Below are positions 24,049 to 32,435 of a DNA stretch of 38,206 nucleotides, piece by piece. The stretch's first letter is position 1. The number at the start of each line of letters is the position of its first letter. The notes beneath the pieces were generated by a model, which ran no database searches, had not been told where the DNA came from, and worked only from the letters and a program-made list of their open reading frames with translations. Source of the DNA: a virus; IMG/VR virus record IMGVR_UViG_3300015171_000014, positions 1 through 38,206 of that record. One strand, 5' to 3'. The translations under genes were made by a program, and so were the position numbers.

Positions 24049-25761
24049 ATGGCCGCGTCTTTACCAATCATTGATTATCAGAGCGAGCTTGAGAGCAACG
24101 CTCAGAATCAGCGCCTCGCACAAATGTTGCAACAGCAGGCATTGCAGGCGCCTGGCACGCAGATGATGGGTCCGATTGCGATTCGGCAATCGCCATTGCA
24201 GGGACTGGCGCGGATGCTGACGGCGGCAAATTACGGGGCACAGCAGCGTGGGATGGAAGAACAGCGCCGCAAACTATTCATTGATCGGCAGCAAGGATTC
24301 CAGAACGCTGCCGACGAACTCGCAAGCAATATCGCAGGTTCACCGGCGCAGCCCGCGAATACCGATATCAATAAATCTGCGCAGTCGTTGGATTCGTTCG
24401 ACGGCAATCCAGCCAAAGCCGCAGTCGCACCGATGGACTTGGGCGCGGCTCTGTCGAAATTCGGCGTAGCGACCGGTAATCCGCAAGCCGGAATTCCGTA
24501 CATCATGCAGCAGGCGGAACAAAAGGCGTTTCTGAACACCTTGCCCCCGGACAACGCGCCGCAAGCATTCCAGCAGGGCGCGGCGCCGGGTGCAAACGGC
24601 GTTAATCCCCAGGTACTCGGCGCATTCACGGGCGGCGATCTACCCGCGCCGGCTGGTTCGCAAGCGCCGACCGCGCCGAACGTGTATCCGGGAACCGGTG
24701 TGCCGGTTTCCACCATTAAAGCGATCATGTCGGCTGACCGGCAGGGTTGGCAGGCCAAGCTCGGGCAGATGATTGCTGACAGTGCGAAACCGCAGATTGG
24801 AAGGGGCGACGGCCTTTATGTTCCCGATGGCAAAGGCGGCTTTATGCTGGCACCGGGGTATGCGTCGGGCGTTTCTCAGATGGAACAGACCAGAGCGCAA
24901 TTCAAGCCCGGCAGCGTGCAAAAATTCGGCGCAACTGGCGTTCCGGTGCAGGGCACGTTGCTGCAAGAATTGCAGTCAATGAGCGGGGCCGGAAATCCCT
25001 ACATGGGCGGCACCACGCCAGCAGGTATTGCGGCAGCGAATCCAGGTGCTGCTGTAAAAATCGCCGGCCCGGCTGGATTGGCGAGCATCGAACCTGCGCC
25101 GAATGCCGCGCCAGCAGGCACCGCGCCCGCAGCCCCCGCAGAACGTCAAAGCGATCAACAGGCCAAATACGGTGACTTGTCTGTGGCGAATTTCACCAAA
25201 GCCGAGGATGCGCTAAACAATTCTGTCGCTCAAGGCGCACAACTGAAAAACAATCAGAATCTTGCCAAACAGATGGCAACCGTATTTCAGTCTGGCGGCG
25301 GCGCGGAAATTCGCTCGAAATTGGCGCAGGCTGCCCAAGCCGTGCCGGGTATGCCGTCATCCGTTGTCGATGCCCTGGCAAATGCGGCGCCGAATTCGCC
25401 GGGTGCGCTCGCCGCCATGCAGACTTTCAACAAACTGAGTGCGGAACAGGCGATGGAAGCCTTGAAAGAGGCGATGAATAACGGGCGCATCACGCAGTCC
25501 GAATACAAAATCTGGCTTGACCGTCTGCCAAATATGTCCACCGACCCTAAGGCGATCAACGAACTCTTTAACTATACCGACAAGGTTTATCAGTCGAACC
25601 GCGAGCAGCAGGACTTCATGCAGCAATACAAGCAATCCGGCAAACCGTTGGGCGGATTCGCGCAGGCATGGGCGCAGCGGCGTCAACAACAGCTTGAAAC
25701 CCCTGCGGCTTCGCCTTTGCAAACGCCCAGTAAAGTTGTGAACTTTTCGGACCTCCAATAA
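24049..25761 (+). CDS. Ejection-type internal virion protein (570 aa)
   Basis: The ATG is one base after the previous stop; an in-frame TTG at 24037 is less likely. The N-terminal 90 residues are a Gln-rich amphipathic coil (NAQNQRLAQMLQQQALQAPG), the middle is Pro/Ala/Gly-rich and probably flexible, and the C-terminal 190 residues are helical (MEALKEAMNNGRITQSEYKI). No catalytic motif. Place and composition suggest an internal protein ejected into the host envelope. The stop overlaps the next start. Confidence 0.65.
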   Translation: MAASLPIIDYQSELESNAQNQRLAQMLQQQALQAPGTQMMGPIAIRQSPLQGLARMLTAANYGAQQRGMEEQRRKLFIDRQQGFQNAADELASNIAGSPAQPANTDINKSAQSLDSFDGNPAKAAVAPMDLGAALSKFGVATGNPQAGIPYIMQQAEQKAFLNTLPPDNAPQAFQQGAAPGANGVNPQVLGAFTGGDLPAPAGSQAPTAPNVYPGTGVPVSTIKAIMSADRQGWQAKLGQMIADSAKPQIGRGDGLYVPDGKGGFMLAPGYASGVSQMEQTRAQFKPGSVQKFGATGVPVQGTLLQELQSMSGAGNPYMGGTTPAGIAAANPGAAVKIAGPAGLASIEPAPNAAPAGTAPAAPAERQSDQQAKYGDLSVANFTKAEDALNNSVAQGAQLKNNQNLAKQMATVFQSGGGAEIRSKLAQAAQAVPGMPSSVVDALANAAPNSPGALAAMQTFNKLSAEQAMEALKEAMNNGRITQSEYKIWLDRLPNMSTDPKAINELFNYTDKVYQSNREQQDFMQQYKQSGKPLGGFAQAWAQRRQQQLETPAASPLQTPSKVVNFSDLQ

Positions 25762-27725
25762 TGGACGTTCAGATGCCAGATGGAACGGTTGTGCGCGGCG
25801 TGCCTGATGGCATGTCGAAAGCCGACCTGTTGGCAAAACTGCATGGCAATGGCATTGCGACTGGAATAGAACCGCCGCAGGGTGCTACTTCGTCTCATTG
25901 GGACGTGTTTAAGAACGCATTGGCAAAAGGGGCTTCGGGAGCGGTTGATTCAGTCGTTAATACGCCTGCCAACATTGCTGATATTGGCAACGGGCTTTAT
26001 GTGGCGGCTAAAAACCTTGCGACAGGCGAGAAGGAAACGCCGGAACTGGACTTGCCGCGCTTTCAACCTGCTACGAACGCGGCAACCGCAGTTGGCGCAA
26101 TTGACCCGAAAATAGTACCGCAGGGCAAACTCCAAAACATTACTGACTTCGCCGGCCAAGCCCTCGGGGGTGCGGCTGTAGGAGGCGGCGCTAATTCGAT
26201 TGTCCGCAACACGGTAAAAGGTGCGCTCGGAGCGGCGACACGCGATGCGACGATGCTTGGCACGAGTGCGGTAGCTGGTGGCGCAGGGGTCGAAGGGGCA
26301 AAACAAATCGTCCCGGACATGCCGTTTGTCCAACAACTCGCGGGCATGGCTGCGTCCATGATTGCGGGCGCACCGTTTGCCGTTCGCTCAACTGCTGGCG
26401 AAAATCTCAACGCTGCGATTCGGGAGATTCCACCCGATAAAATTGCTGCGGCACAATCTCTCTGGGAACGTGCACGAGCCGCTGGCACGTCGATTACCCC
26501 GCTTGAGGCTCTCCAGCAGACAGGCGGCGCAAACCCCGTGGCAGCGGCTCTACAGCGCGTTACGGAGGCCTCCGCTCAGGGTGGCCCGAAACTAGCCCCG
26601 ATGATGGCTGACCGGGCAGTAAACAACGCTACGGCTCTTGAAAGCGCACTACCGCGCCCCGTGGCCAGTCCCGATCAGATTGCCCCGAACGTGGCGAGAG
26701 CCGCAGAAGGTGCGATTGATACGGCCCGACAAGGGGTAAATGCACAAGCCGCGCCGTTTTACGCGGCGGCTGAACAGCAGAAAGTCCCGGCGAATACCTG
26801 GAATTCCATGGTATCTGACCCCGCGATGCAAGCCGCGCTTGCTGCGGTAAAGAAATCGCCGTTGCTGGGTCTGGAAAACGAACAGCCGGGTTCGCTGCGT
26901 TGGCTGGATATGGCGAAAAAATACCTGAATTCGTCTGCCGAACCCTCCTTGGGAGCGGATGCCATTCAGCGCACTTCCGCTGCTGCTGCTGGGAACGCTG
27001 CGGGGCAGATGTCTGACATTCTCGGCACCGTGAACCCAGACTACGGACGCGCGCTCGCTATTGGCGCGGCTGGGCGGCAGAACGTGGTTAATCCCATGAT
27101 GGAGGGCTTGCCAGGCAAGCTCGCCGGAACCGGTGACCTGAACTCGAAACTTGCCGCACTCATTCACCCCGGCGAATCATCGCCCGCACTTGTCGCGCAG
27201 ACCATGCGGCAGATGGGGCCAGCAGCAAACGACATGCTTGTGCAGGGATTGCGCGCCCGGTTTGATGCGGCGAACAAGGGCAATATAGCGAATTCGCTTG
27301 AAGGCAATCCGTGGGGCGGCGCCAAGTTTGCATCAGACATTGCCGGGAATAAATCACAGGCGGCGAACGTGGATGCGGCGCTTCAAGCCCTGTCACCGGA
27401 AACCGCACGTAAAGTCGGCGACCTGTTGCAGATATTCGGCGCGCAAGGCAAACGACAGGCTCCCGGTTCGCCGACGTCGCAGAACGCCGCGACGATGGCG
27501 GATTTGGCTGGCAACGCATCGAGTTTTAAACCGATGTCGCTGCTCTTGCCGCTTGTCGATAAATGGCGGTATGGCTCGAACACGAAAATGCTTGGCGACC
27601 TGTTGGCTAATAAGGACGTGCATTCCGTTATGGACGCGGCAAGAATCGGGGGGGCGACACCCGGAAAACTCTTGCTCTTGCAATCGTTGCTGAATGCGGA
27701 CAACCAAATGCAGGGAGCTAAATAA
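25761..27725 (+). CDS. DNA ejection / internal virion protein (654 aa)
   Basis: The N-terminal MPDGTVVRGVPDGMSKADLL (5-24) is a short domain often found at the start of large phage internal proteins. Residues about 130-210 form a Gly/Ala-rich hydrophobic region (GQALGGAAVGGGANSIV; MLGTSAVAGGAGVEGA) that may cross membranes. The remaining 440 residues are helical. It is the largest of four consecutive ejection-type proteins; these could form the channel that lets DNA cross the periplasm. Overlaps the next gene's start by one base (TAATG). Confidence 0.7.
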   Translation: MDVQMPDGTVVRGVPDGMSKADLLAKLHGNGIATGIEPPQGATSSHWDVFKNALAKGASGAVDSVVNTPANIADIGNGLYVAAKNLATGEKETPELDLPRFQPATNAATAVGAIDPKIVPQGKLQNITDFAGQALGGAAVGGGANSIVRNTVKGALGAATRDATMLGTSAVAGGAGVEGAKQIVPDMPFVQQLAGMAASMIAGAPFAVRSTAGENLNAAIREIPPDKIAAAQSLWERARAAGTSITPLEALQQTGGANPVAAALQRVTEASAQGGPKLAPMMADRAVNNATALESALPRPVASPDQIAPNVARAAEGAIDTARQGVNAQAAPFYAAAEQQKVPANTWNSMVSDPAMQAALAAVKKSPLLGLENEQPGSLRWLDMAKKYLNSSAEPSLGADAIQRTSAAAAGNAAGQMSDILGTVNPDYGRALAIGAAGRQNVVNPMMEGLPGKLAGTGDLNSKLAALIHPGESSPALVAQTMRQMGPAANDMLVQGLRARFDAANKGNIANSLEGNPWGGAKFASDIAGNKSQAANVDAALQALSPETARKVGDLLQIFGAQGKRQAPGSPTSQNAATMADLAGNASSFKPMSLLLPLVDKWRYGSNTKMLGDLLANKDVHSVMDAARIGGATPGKLLLLQSLLNADNQMQGAK

Positions 27726-28369
27726 TGGCAGGCTGGAACGGCTTAGGCAATTTCACCTATACCTATAACTGGGTGCAGGACAACGCGAACGGTGTATTTA
27801 TCACCGATTCGCGCATGGATCAGGAATTCGCCGACGTGCGAAGCGGCTTGTTGAATTGCTACACGCTGACCGGTGAAACGGCCCCTGTTGCCAACCTCAA
27901 CATGGGGGGCTTCAAATTCACGAATTTTGGCACGGGCGGCAACGCCCCGAACGCCCGCACGGATGTTACGAATATCGCGGTAGTGCAGGACGGAACCCCC
28001 ATGTGGGGCGGCTCGAATACCGGCACTGCGAACGCCATAGCTATTTCCCCGACGCCAGGCGTGACCGCGCTGGTGGCCGGTATGACGTTGCGGTGGTTGC
28101 AACCCGCCTCAAATACTGGCGCCGTGACTGTATCCGTGACCGGACTGGGTGCAGTTGCATTGACCCGGAACGGCGGCACGCCCATGAGCGGCGCGGAACT
28201 GCCGGCAGGGGGGATTGTTGAGGCGGTCTATGACGGCAGCAAATTTCAGGAAACGGCGTATATCACCATTCCAGGGGCCACGCCAACAGCTTACGGCAAC
28301 GCAACGACTTCCGTTTTTATTGTTGAACGGTCCATCAGACGCGCACGTCAGTACGCGGCAGGCATGTAA
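27725..28369 (+). CDS. Tail fibre/spike-like protein, adsorption module (214 aa)
   Basis: The N-terminus reads NYTYNWVQD-like (NFTYTYNWVQDNANGVFITD), and APVANLNMGGFKFTNFGTGG (about 52-71) is a motif shared by many phage tail spike and fibre heads that dock on the tail. The rest is beta-rich, ending with a basic helix ERSIRRARQYAAGM. At 214 residues it lacks a receptor-binding part, so it may be an adaptor onto which the following proteins attach. Confidence 0.7.
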   Translation: MAGWNGLGNFTYTYNWVQDNANGVFITDSRMDQEFADVRSGLLNCYTLTGETAPVANLNMGGFKFTNFGTGGNAPNARTDVTNIAVVQDGTPMWGGSNTGTANAIAISPTPGVTALVAGMTLRWLQPASNTGAVTVSVTGLGAVALTRNGGTPMSGAELPAGGIVEAVYDGSKFQETAYITIPGATPTAYGNATTSVFIVERSIRRARQYAAGM

Positions 28370-28381
28370 CTAGGAGGAAAA

Positions 28382-29101
28382 ATGGCAAACGATGTAACGC
28401 TTCCGCTTGACTACCAAAACTATATGTGCGGCTTCGTCACCAGTAACGGTACGCAGTGCAAGATACTAGTGGATAAAAATGCGCCTGCGGTCATGGCGCT
28501 AGTTACGGGCGAAACCGCGTTGCCGGGTGAAGCCTCGGTTCGCCAGCGCATTTACACCGGCGGCGTGCGCGTGATCGACGGCACGATTTCCTCGACGGAC
28601 GGCACGGCGCGCTCACTACTCGTATTCGAGGGCGTCGAAACCACGTTATTTACGAATATGGGCGTTCCGACGATCACCGGGCAAAACGTGATTACTCGGA
28701 CGGTCGGTTCAAATATCACTGACGGCTACCGCGTCGGCGACTCGCTAATGGGATTCGGGCATACGACTGCCGCGAATGACGGCGTGGCGACGGTGCTAAC
28801 CGCCGTTACAGCGACAACGCTGACGGTGAACGGAACCCCGTGGACGAATGAAACGATTGCGTCAACCTATCGACTTTTCCGCGTTATTCAGCGTACCCGC
28901 ATTGCGGTGGCGCTGAATTCCGGTAACACCGATTCCGCGCCGAACGTCGCTATGTTCGGATCGTCGCAGACACAGGATAAGACGATGGACACGACCGGCA
29001 CGTCACTAGGCGCGACCGGCGCGTTGATTGTCGGGATGCAGGCCGCGATTTCCGCGTTGCCTGCGCAGATTCTGGTGCAGTGCAAGGCGGCTCGGTACTA
29101 A
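28382..29101 (+). CDS. Phage structural protein in fibre region (239 aa)
   Basis: Strong SD (TAGGAGGAAAA). The product is beta-rich with MANDVTLPLDYQNYMCGFV at the start, LLVFEGVETTLFTN in the middle and a C-terminal helix GALIVGMQAAISALPAQILV. It is four bases before the Gly-rich gene, so the two probably form a receptor-binding set. No known domain recognised. Confidence 0.65.
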   Translation: MANDVTLPLDYQNYMCGFVTSNGTQCKILVDKNAPAVMALVTGETALPGEASVRQRIYTGGVRVIDGTISSTDGTARSLLVFEGVETTLFTNMGVPTITGQNVITRTVGSNITDGYRVGDSLMGFGHTTAANDGVATVLTAVTATTLTVNGTPWTNETIASTYRLFRVIQRTRIAVALNSGNTDSAPNVAMFGSSQTQDKTMDTTGTSLGATGALIVGMQAAISALPAQILVQCKAARY

Positions 29102-29104
29102 AAC

Positions 29105-30169
29105 ATGACACAACCACAGGGCGCGGGGATTCCTGGGCAGTCTGGTGCGGCGGCTTCCAGCGGCACCAGCAGCGGCGCGAACGTACAGGGTGCGGCGGTA
29201 CTCGTTACCACGTCGCTGACATACACGGTGCCCTATACCGGATCTTACCGCATTGGCGCGTTAGGTGCTGGTGGCTCAGGCGGAGCGATATTCCAGACAG
29301 CGGCGGGTGGAGGTGCCTCGGGTGGTGGCGGTGGCGGTTTCGTGGAAAAAATCGTGGCACTCAGCGCAGGCACTGGACTTGTCATCACGATTGGGGCTGG
29401 CGGGGCAGCGGCTGCGTCTAGTGTGTCCGGTACTGGCGTTGCTGGAAATGCAGGAACATCAACAACGATAACCGGTGGTGTGACGATCACCGCGCCCGGC
29501 GGGTCTGGTGGGGCGTTCGTTATTGTCAACACGAACACCGCAACCGGTGGCGCTGGCGGCATTGGGGCAGGCGGCGATTTTAATGCAACTGGTGGGGCTG
29601 GAGGCGCCGCTACGTTTACCACGAACGGGGCTGAAAGTGGCGGCGGGGGGGCTGCTGGCTCGCCGTATGGCACCGGGGGGGCTGGCGGCGGATTTGCCGG
29701 CGGCGCCTCGTCGGGCGCCGGTAATGCTGCGGCGGGTGGCGCAGGGACTGGAAGCGCCGGAACTGCGCAAGTGGGCGCAGGAAACGCTGCCGGAGGAAAA
29801 AACGCAGTGGGCCAATCGACCACGCGCAGCGCAGATGGAATCGACCGCACTGTTACCGCGTCGTTCTCTCCGTCATTTGACGCGATAATCGCGCCTTCCA
29901 GGGCGCTTACTGGCGGCGGCGGAAGCGGGGCGGGTGGCGAAGGCGGCGGGGGGGGGCCAGGCGGGGGGGGTGGCGGCGGAAGTGGAATAACCGCTTCTGC
30001 ATTAGGGGCTGTATTCGGTGGCACTGGTGGCGCGTCACGAGCTAATACCTGCACTTCACAAACAGCGACGTTAGGAGGGGGGTCTGGGGGGGCGGCATCC
30101 GCTGGCACAGGCCCAGCAACCTCTGGCGTCGGCGGCAACGGATTAGTCGTTATTGAACGTCTTTCGTAA
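29105..30169 (+). CDS. Glycine-rich tail tip / adhesin-like protein (354 aa)
   Basis: An N-terminal 70-residue beta domain (VLVTTSLTYTVPYTGSYRIG) is followed by about 260 residues of Gly-Gly-X repeats with Ala/Ser/Thr, closing VGGNGLVVIERLS. Such polyglycine-rich domains form helix bundles in some phage adhesins (S16 gp38 is an established example of the architecture) and carry receptor-contact loops. The gene has runs of seven to nine G (29645-29651, 29675-29681, 29948-29956, 29963-29970, 30086-30092). The opposite strand has a long Pro-rich ORF that is only a mirror of these codons. Confidence 0.75.
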   Translation: MTQPQGAGIPGQSGAAASSGTSSGANVQGAAVLVTTSLTYTVPYTGSYRIGALGAGGSGGAIFQTAAGGGASGGGGGGFVEKIVALSAGTGLVITIGAGGAAAASSVSGTGVAGNAGTSTTITGGVTITAPGGSGGAFVIVNTNTATGGAGGIGAGGDFNATGGAGGAATFTTNGAESGGGGAAGSPYGTGGAGGGFAGGASSGAGNAAAGGAGTGSAGTAQVGAGNAAGGKNAVGQSTTRSADGIDRTVTASFSPSFDAIIAPSRALTGGGGSGAGGEGGGGGPGGGGGGGSGITASALGAVFGGTGGASRANTCTSQTATLGGGSGGAASAGTGPATSGVGGNGLVVIERLS

Positions 30170-30190
30170 CACAACCACAGGAGAATCAAA

Positions 30191-30640
30191 ATGGAAGTCA
30201 TCATCCCCGCACTAATCGTAATCGGCATCGTCGCTTTCCTGCTTACGCATAAATCTTTGGCATCCGATCTTAAAGCAAAGGGCAGCGCAGACCTAGCAAC
30301 GCTTAGTGACGCGTTGAAATCCGCGCATCAGGCCATCAGCGACTTGGGCGAAAGCCATGCGACAGCCGTAACCGCCGTTGCCGCGCAACCCATCGCGCCT
30401 CCGGCAGTCTCGGTAAGCATCGCCCCCGGTGCGCCGCAAGTGCCGATTACAGCGCCGCAGCAGAATGGCAATGTTGCCATGCCTGCAACGCCGATTCCCG
30501 TCCCGTTGCCGCAGCCGCCAGCAGGCTACGCACTGGCTGGATCGAACTACCCGGCTGATATGTACCTCAATCCGCAAGGGCAGCTTGGCAAGTTTGTTGG
30601 CGGTCTGGCGGCGGAAAACTTCGTTGTAGGAGCAGCATAG
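30191..30640 (+). CDS. Membrane-anchored Pro/Ala-rich protein (149 aa)
   Basis: The SD is CAGGAGAATC. One N-terminal transmembrane segment (about 3-19, VIIPALIVIGIVAFLLT) is followed by a helical region, a Pro/Ala-rich linker (about 65-108) and a small C-terminal segment (GSNYPADMYLNPQGQLGKFV). The N-in or N-out topology is uncertain. It opens the lysis region, so it may help host membrane disruption, or be a structural protein left from the tail module. No family recognised. Confidence 0.6.
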   Translation: MEVIIPALIVIGIVAFLLTHKSLASDLKAKGSADLATLSDALKSAHQAISDLGESHATAVTAVAAQPIAPPAVSVSIAPGAPQVPITAPQQNGNVAMPATPIPVPLPQPPAGYALAGSNYPADMYLNPQGQLGKFVGGLAAENFVVGAA

Positions 30641-30653
30641 CAGGGATAACGCA

Positions 30654-30667
30654 CCCTCATTGGAGGG
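30654..30667 (+). promoter_or_regulatory. Hairpin covering the Shine-Dalgarno of the first lysis gene
   Basis: CCCTC (30654-30658), loop ATTG and GAGGG (30663-30667) form a five-pair stem that contains most of the SD GGAGG (30662-30666) for ATG 30671. Pairing would hide the ribosome site. Confidence 0.45.
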
Positions 30668-30670
30668 CCG

Positions 30671-31000
30671 ATGGACAAAGACAGGAGCAAACAAGGCGTG
30701 AGCAACCTTGATAAAAGCAAGTACAAAGGCAGCGAGCAGGAGCGCAGCAACGATGCGCAACGTGATCGCCGCTCTAGTGACGTAGCAATCGGGCGATTGG
30801 AAACCGATGTCGCTATCATCAGGGATGACCTGCACGAACTTGTCTTATCCACACAGGCCATTGTCAACTTCTGGAACGAGGCCGAACACAGCTTACGCAT
30901 GCTGTCGCGCATCGGCGCGCTTGCCAAGATTGTTGCGGCCATCGGTGCCGCATGCGCGACATTATGGGCGGCGATTCATTTCGGCGACAAAATCAAATAA
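30671..31000 (+). CDS. Membrane protein, candidate holin or holin partner (109 aa)
   Basis: The N-terminal 60 residues are charged (about 1-36) then form a short coiled coil (AIGRLETDVAIIRDDLHELV). A single C-terminal hydrophobic helix (about 82-103, GALAKIVAAIGAACATLWAA) ends with HFGDKIK. This layout, cytoplasmic coil plus one C-terminal membrane helix, resembles XhlA-like haemolysin proteins that work with a holin. It directly precedes the endolysin, overlapping its start. Either holin or accessory role fits; no defining motif separates them. Confidence 0.6.
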   Translation: MDKDRSKQGVSNLDKSKYKGSEQERSNDAQRDRRSSDVAIGRLETDVAIIRDDLHELVLSTQAIVNFWNEAEHSLRMLSRIGALAKIVAAIGAACATLWAAIHFGDKIK

Positions 31001-31386
31001 TGCTAACCCTAGAAGCCTACTTCGGCCAGCACGCAGCAGACGCAGCCCCAGGCGAACTTTTACCGGAATACCAGGATAACGCCGCCGACCTGTTGCCGCG
31101 TGTCACGGCTTTACTGGCCGAACTTGGTATTACCTCACCTGTGCAAAGGTCAGGCTGGCGACCGGCTGCGACTAATGCGGCTACGGCGAATGCCGCGGCG
31201 AAGTCGAAGCACATGACGGGTAATGCCGTGGACGTGGCGGATAACGATGGTTCGATCAACGCGGCGGTGACAGATGCGATGCTGGAAGCGCATGGCCTGT
31301 GGCGCGAGTCGCCAGCCGCTTGTCCGACCTGGTGCCATATGCAGAACCTGCCGCCGCACTCCGGCAAGCGCACGTACTTCCCGTGA
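31000..31386 (+). CDS. Endolysin, M15-family peptidase (128 aa)
   Basis: I chose ATG 31000, overlapping the previous TAA; the frame extends to 30952 under that gene. RSGWRPAATNAAT (50-62) and SKHMTGNAVDVAD (69-81) match the SxHxxGxAxD zinc site of M15 D-Ala-D-Ala carboxypeptidase-type peptidases (H71, D78); PTWCHMQNL supplies the last His (H113). It would cut peptide cross-links of peptidoglycan. There is no signal peptide, so it should need a holin for export. The end overlaps the next start (GTGA). Confidence 0.85.
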   Translation: MLTLEAYFGQHAADAAPGELLPEYQDNAADLLPRVTALLAELGITSPVQRSGWRPAATNAATANAAAKSKHMTGNAVDVADNDGSINAAVTDAMLEAHGLWRESPAACPTWCHMQNLPPHSGKRTYFP

Positions 31387-31805
31387 TCGCCACCGACGCC
31401 GCCCTGCTAGTCGTCATCCTGCTTGCTGCATGGTCGTTCTACCGCGCCCAGCGCGACCCGCACTTCGACTTCAACGCGTTTGACATCATCATGGAGCACG
31501 GGCGGGTCAGTCGGATTGCCTGCGTGTTCATGGCGGCGTTTTTCGTCCATTCGTGGATTATGATTAAACTCACGTTCGACGGGAAAATGTCGGAAGGCTA
31601 CCTTACGATCTATGGCGCGACATGGGTTGCGCCGATACTCTCGGTGATTCTGGCCGGCGCAATGAAGGGGGATTCAAATGCTGGAATTAGCGTTAGCACA
31701 GTGGAAACTCGTAGCAATAGCACTGTTGTCAGTGGCACTGTTGCTGATGACGCACCTGTGGTACAACCAGGTAAAGGCAACCGCAGCCGTACAGGGAAAG
31801 TTTGA
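31383..31805 (+). CDS. Three-helix membrane protein, candidate holin (140 aa)
   Basis: The GTG at 31383 overlapping the endolysin TGA is the likely start; an upstream ATG at 31299 lies inside the endolysin gene. Three hydrophobic segments are visible: AALLVVILLAAWSFY, RIACVFMAAFFVHSWIMI and ATWVAPILSVILAGAM, a class I holin-like layout. A hydrophilic tail of about 42 residues overlaps the i-spanin gene by 128 bases in another frame. With the 109-residue protein there are two holin candidates around one endolysin. Confidence 0.6.
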   Translation: MIATDAALLVVILLAAWSFYRAQRDPHFDFNAFDIIMEHGRVSRIACVFMAAFFVHSWIMIKLTFDGKMSEGYLTIYGATWVAPILSVILAGAMKGDSNAGISVSTVETRSNSTVVSGTVADDAPVVQPGKGNRSRTGKV

Positions 31806-32145
31806 TGCGTTTGTCGAGTCAACGAAAGCGATTGGCGAAAAACAAATCGCCGACAACGCGGCAACCGTCGCGCACTCCAAAGAGGTAATAAAAAATGTTG
31901 CTGACTCGTACGAAACTGATATTGACGCTATTCACGCTCACTACGCTGCAAAGCTGCGCGACGGTGGAAAAAATACCGGTGGCAGTTACATGCCCCCCGC
32001 TGCCGGCAGTGACAAAGGAAATGATGCAGCCTCCGCGCAATGCCAAGTTAGTGACGGAAGCCTTGAAGAAAACGCAGCCTTAGACGCTCGCGAACTCATG
32101 GCTTGGCACGCTTGGGCGATTGGGAATAAAATTCCGGTGCAGTAG
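31678..32145 (+). CDS. Rz: Inner-membrane spanin subunit, Rz-like (155 aa)
   Basis: The N-terminal membrane anchor (about 8-26, QWKLVAIALLSVALLLMTH) is followed by a periplasmic coiled coil (NQVKATAAVQGKFDAFVEST; EVIKNVADSYETDIDAIHAH) and a polar C-terminus. This is the topology of Rz-like i-spanins, which pair with an outer-membrane lipoprotein to fuse membranes at lysis. The complete o-spanin gene lies inside it in the +1 frame. An SD (GGGG) precedes the ATG. Its stop abuts the stop of the opposite operon without a gap. Confidence 0.8.
   Translation: MLELALAQWKLVAIALLSVALLLMTHLWYNQVKATAAVQGKFDAFVESTKAIGEKQIADNAATVAHSKEVIKNVADSYETDIDAIHAHYAAKLRDGGKNTGGSYMPPAAGSDKGNDAASAQCQVSDGSLEENAALDARELMAWHAWAIGNKIPVQ
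31895..32083 (+). CDS. Rz1: Outer-membrane spanin lipoprotein, Rz1-like (62 aa)
   Basis: The ORF is wholly embedded in the i-spanin gene, +1 frame. A lipoprotein signal peptide (LILTLFTLTTLQSC) ends in a lipobox LQSC (C21 acylated), and the mature part of about 42 residues is Pro-containing (CPPLPAVTKEMMQPP), as in Rz1. SD GAGGT lies about eight bases before the ATG. Nested Rz/Rz1 pairs are known only from Gram-negative hosts. Confidence 0.85.
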   Translation: MLLTRTKLILTLFTLTTLQSCATVEKIPVAVTCPPLPAVTKEMMQPPRNAKLVTEALKKTQP

Positions 32146-32250
32146 CTACTTCCCACCCACCACAAGCGCGGCGATGGCAGCGCGAAGTTCGTGCGATTGA
32201 TATTCGCTGGCACTCGCCGCCTCGACTACCCGTTCATACTCAGTTTTCAT
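32146..32250 (-). CDS. Small protein, last gene of leftward operon (34 aa)
   Basis: ATG 32250 overlaps the stop of the 61-residue gene (ATGA) and has SD GGAGAAG seven bases upstream. The product is helical and charged (MKTEYERVVEAASASEYQSH), ending LVVGGK. It is too short for ordinary gene calls, but the coupling and SD support it. Function unknown. Confidence 0.5.
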   Translation of the reverse strand: MKTEYERVVEAASASEYQSHELRAAIAALVVGGK

Positions 32251-32432
32251 TTCATCTTCTCCATTCGGGTTGTGATCTCGTGCGGGCGATGCCGCCAGCA
32301 TTTTTTTGACGGATGCCGAGTCATGTTCTTGCACCGCACGCGTTTGAGACATGCGGTATGGCCGGGCCAATCAATATCCGTTGCGTGCGTACATCGACTA
32401 GCCGCATCGCTCAACTCGTCCGGGTCGGTCAT
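32247..32432 (-). CDS. Small basic protein (61 aa)
   Basis: MTDPDELSDAASRCTHATDI, then a basic Cys/His-rich tail (CLKRVRCKN; KKCWRHRPHE). The Cys/His residues could hold a zinc ion. It starts three bases after the 96-residue gene in the leftward operon. The overlapping frame of a longer ORF (start 32370) is probably not used, except its last 34 codons. Function unknown. Confidence 0.55.
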   Translation of the reverse strand: MTDPDELSDAASRCTHATDIDWPGHTACLKRVRCKNMTRHPSKKCWRHRPHEITTRMEKMK

Positions 32433-32435
32433 GGC

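Noticed and set aside
29245-30228. 327-residue Pro-rich ORF on the minus strand
   Set aside because: It is the exact mirror of Gly codons in the tail-tip gene; low complexity, no SD, against the direction of the late block.
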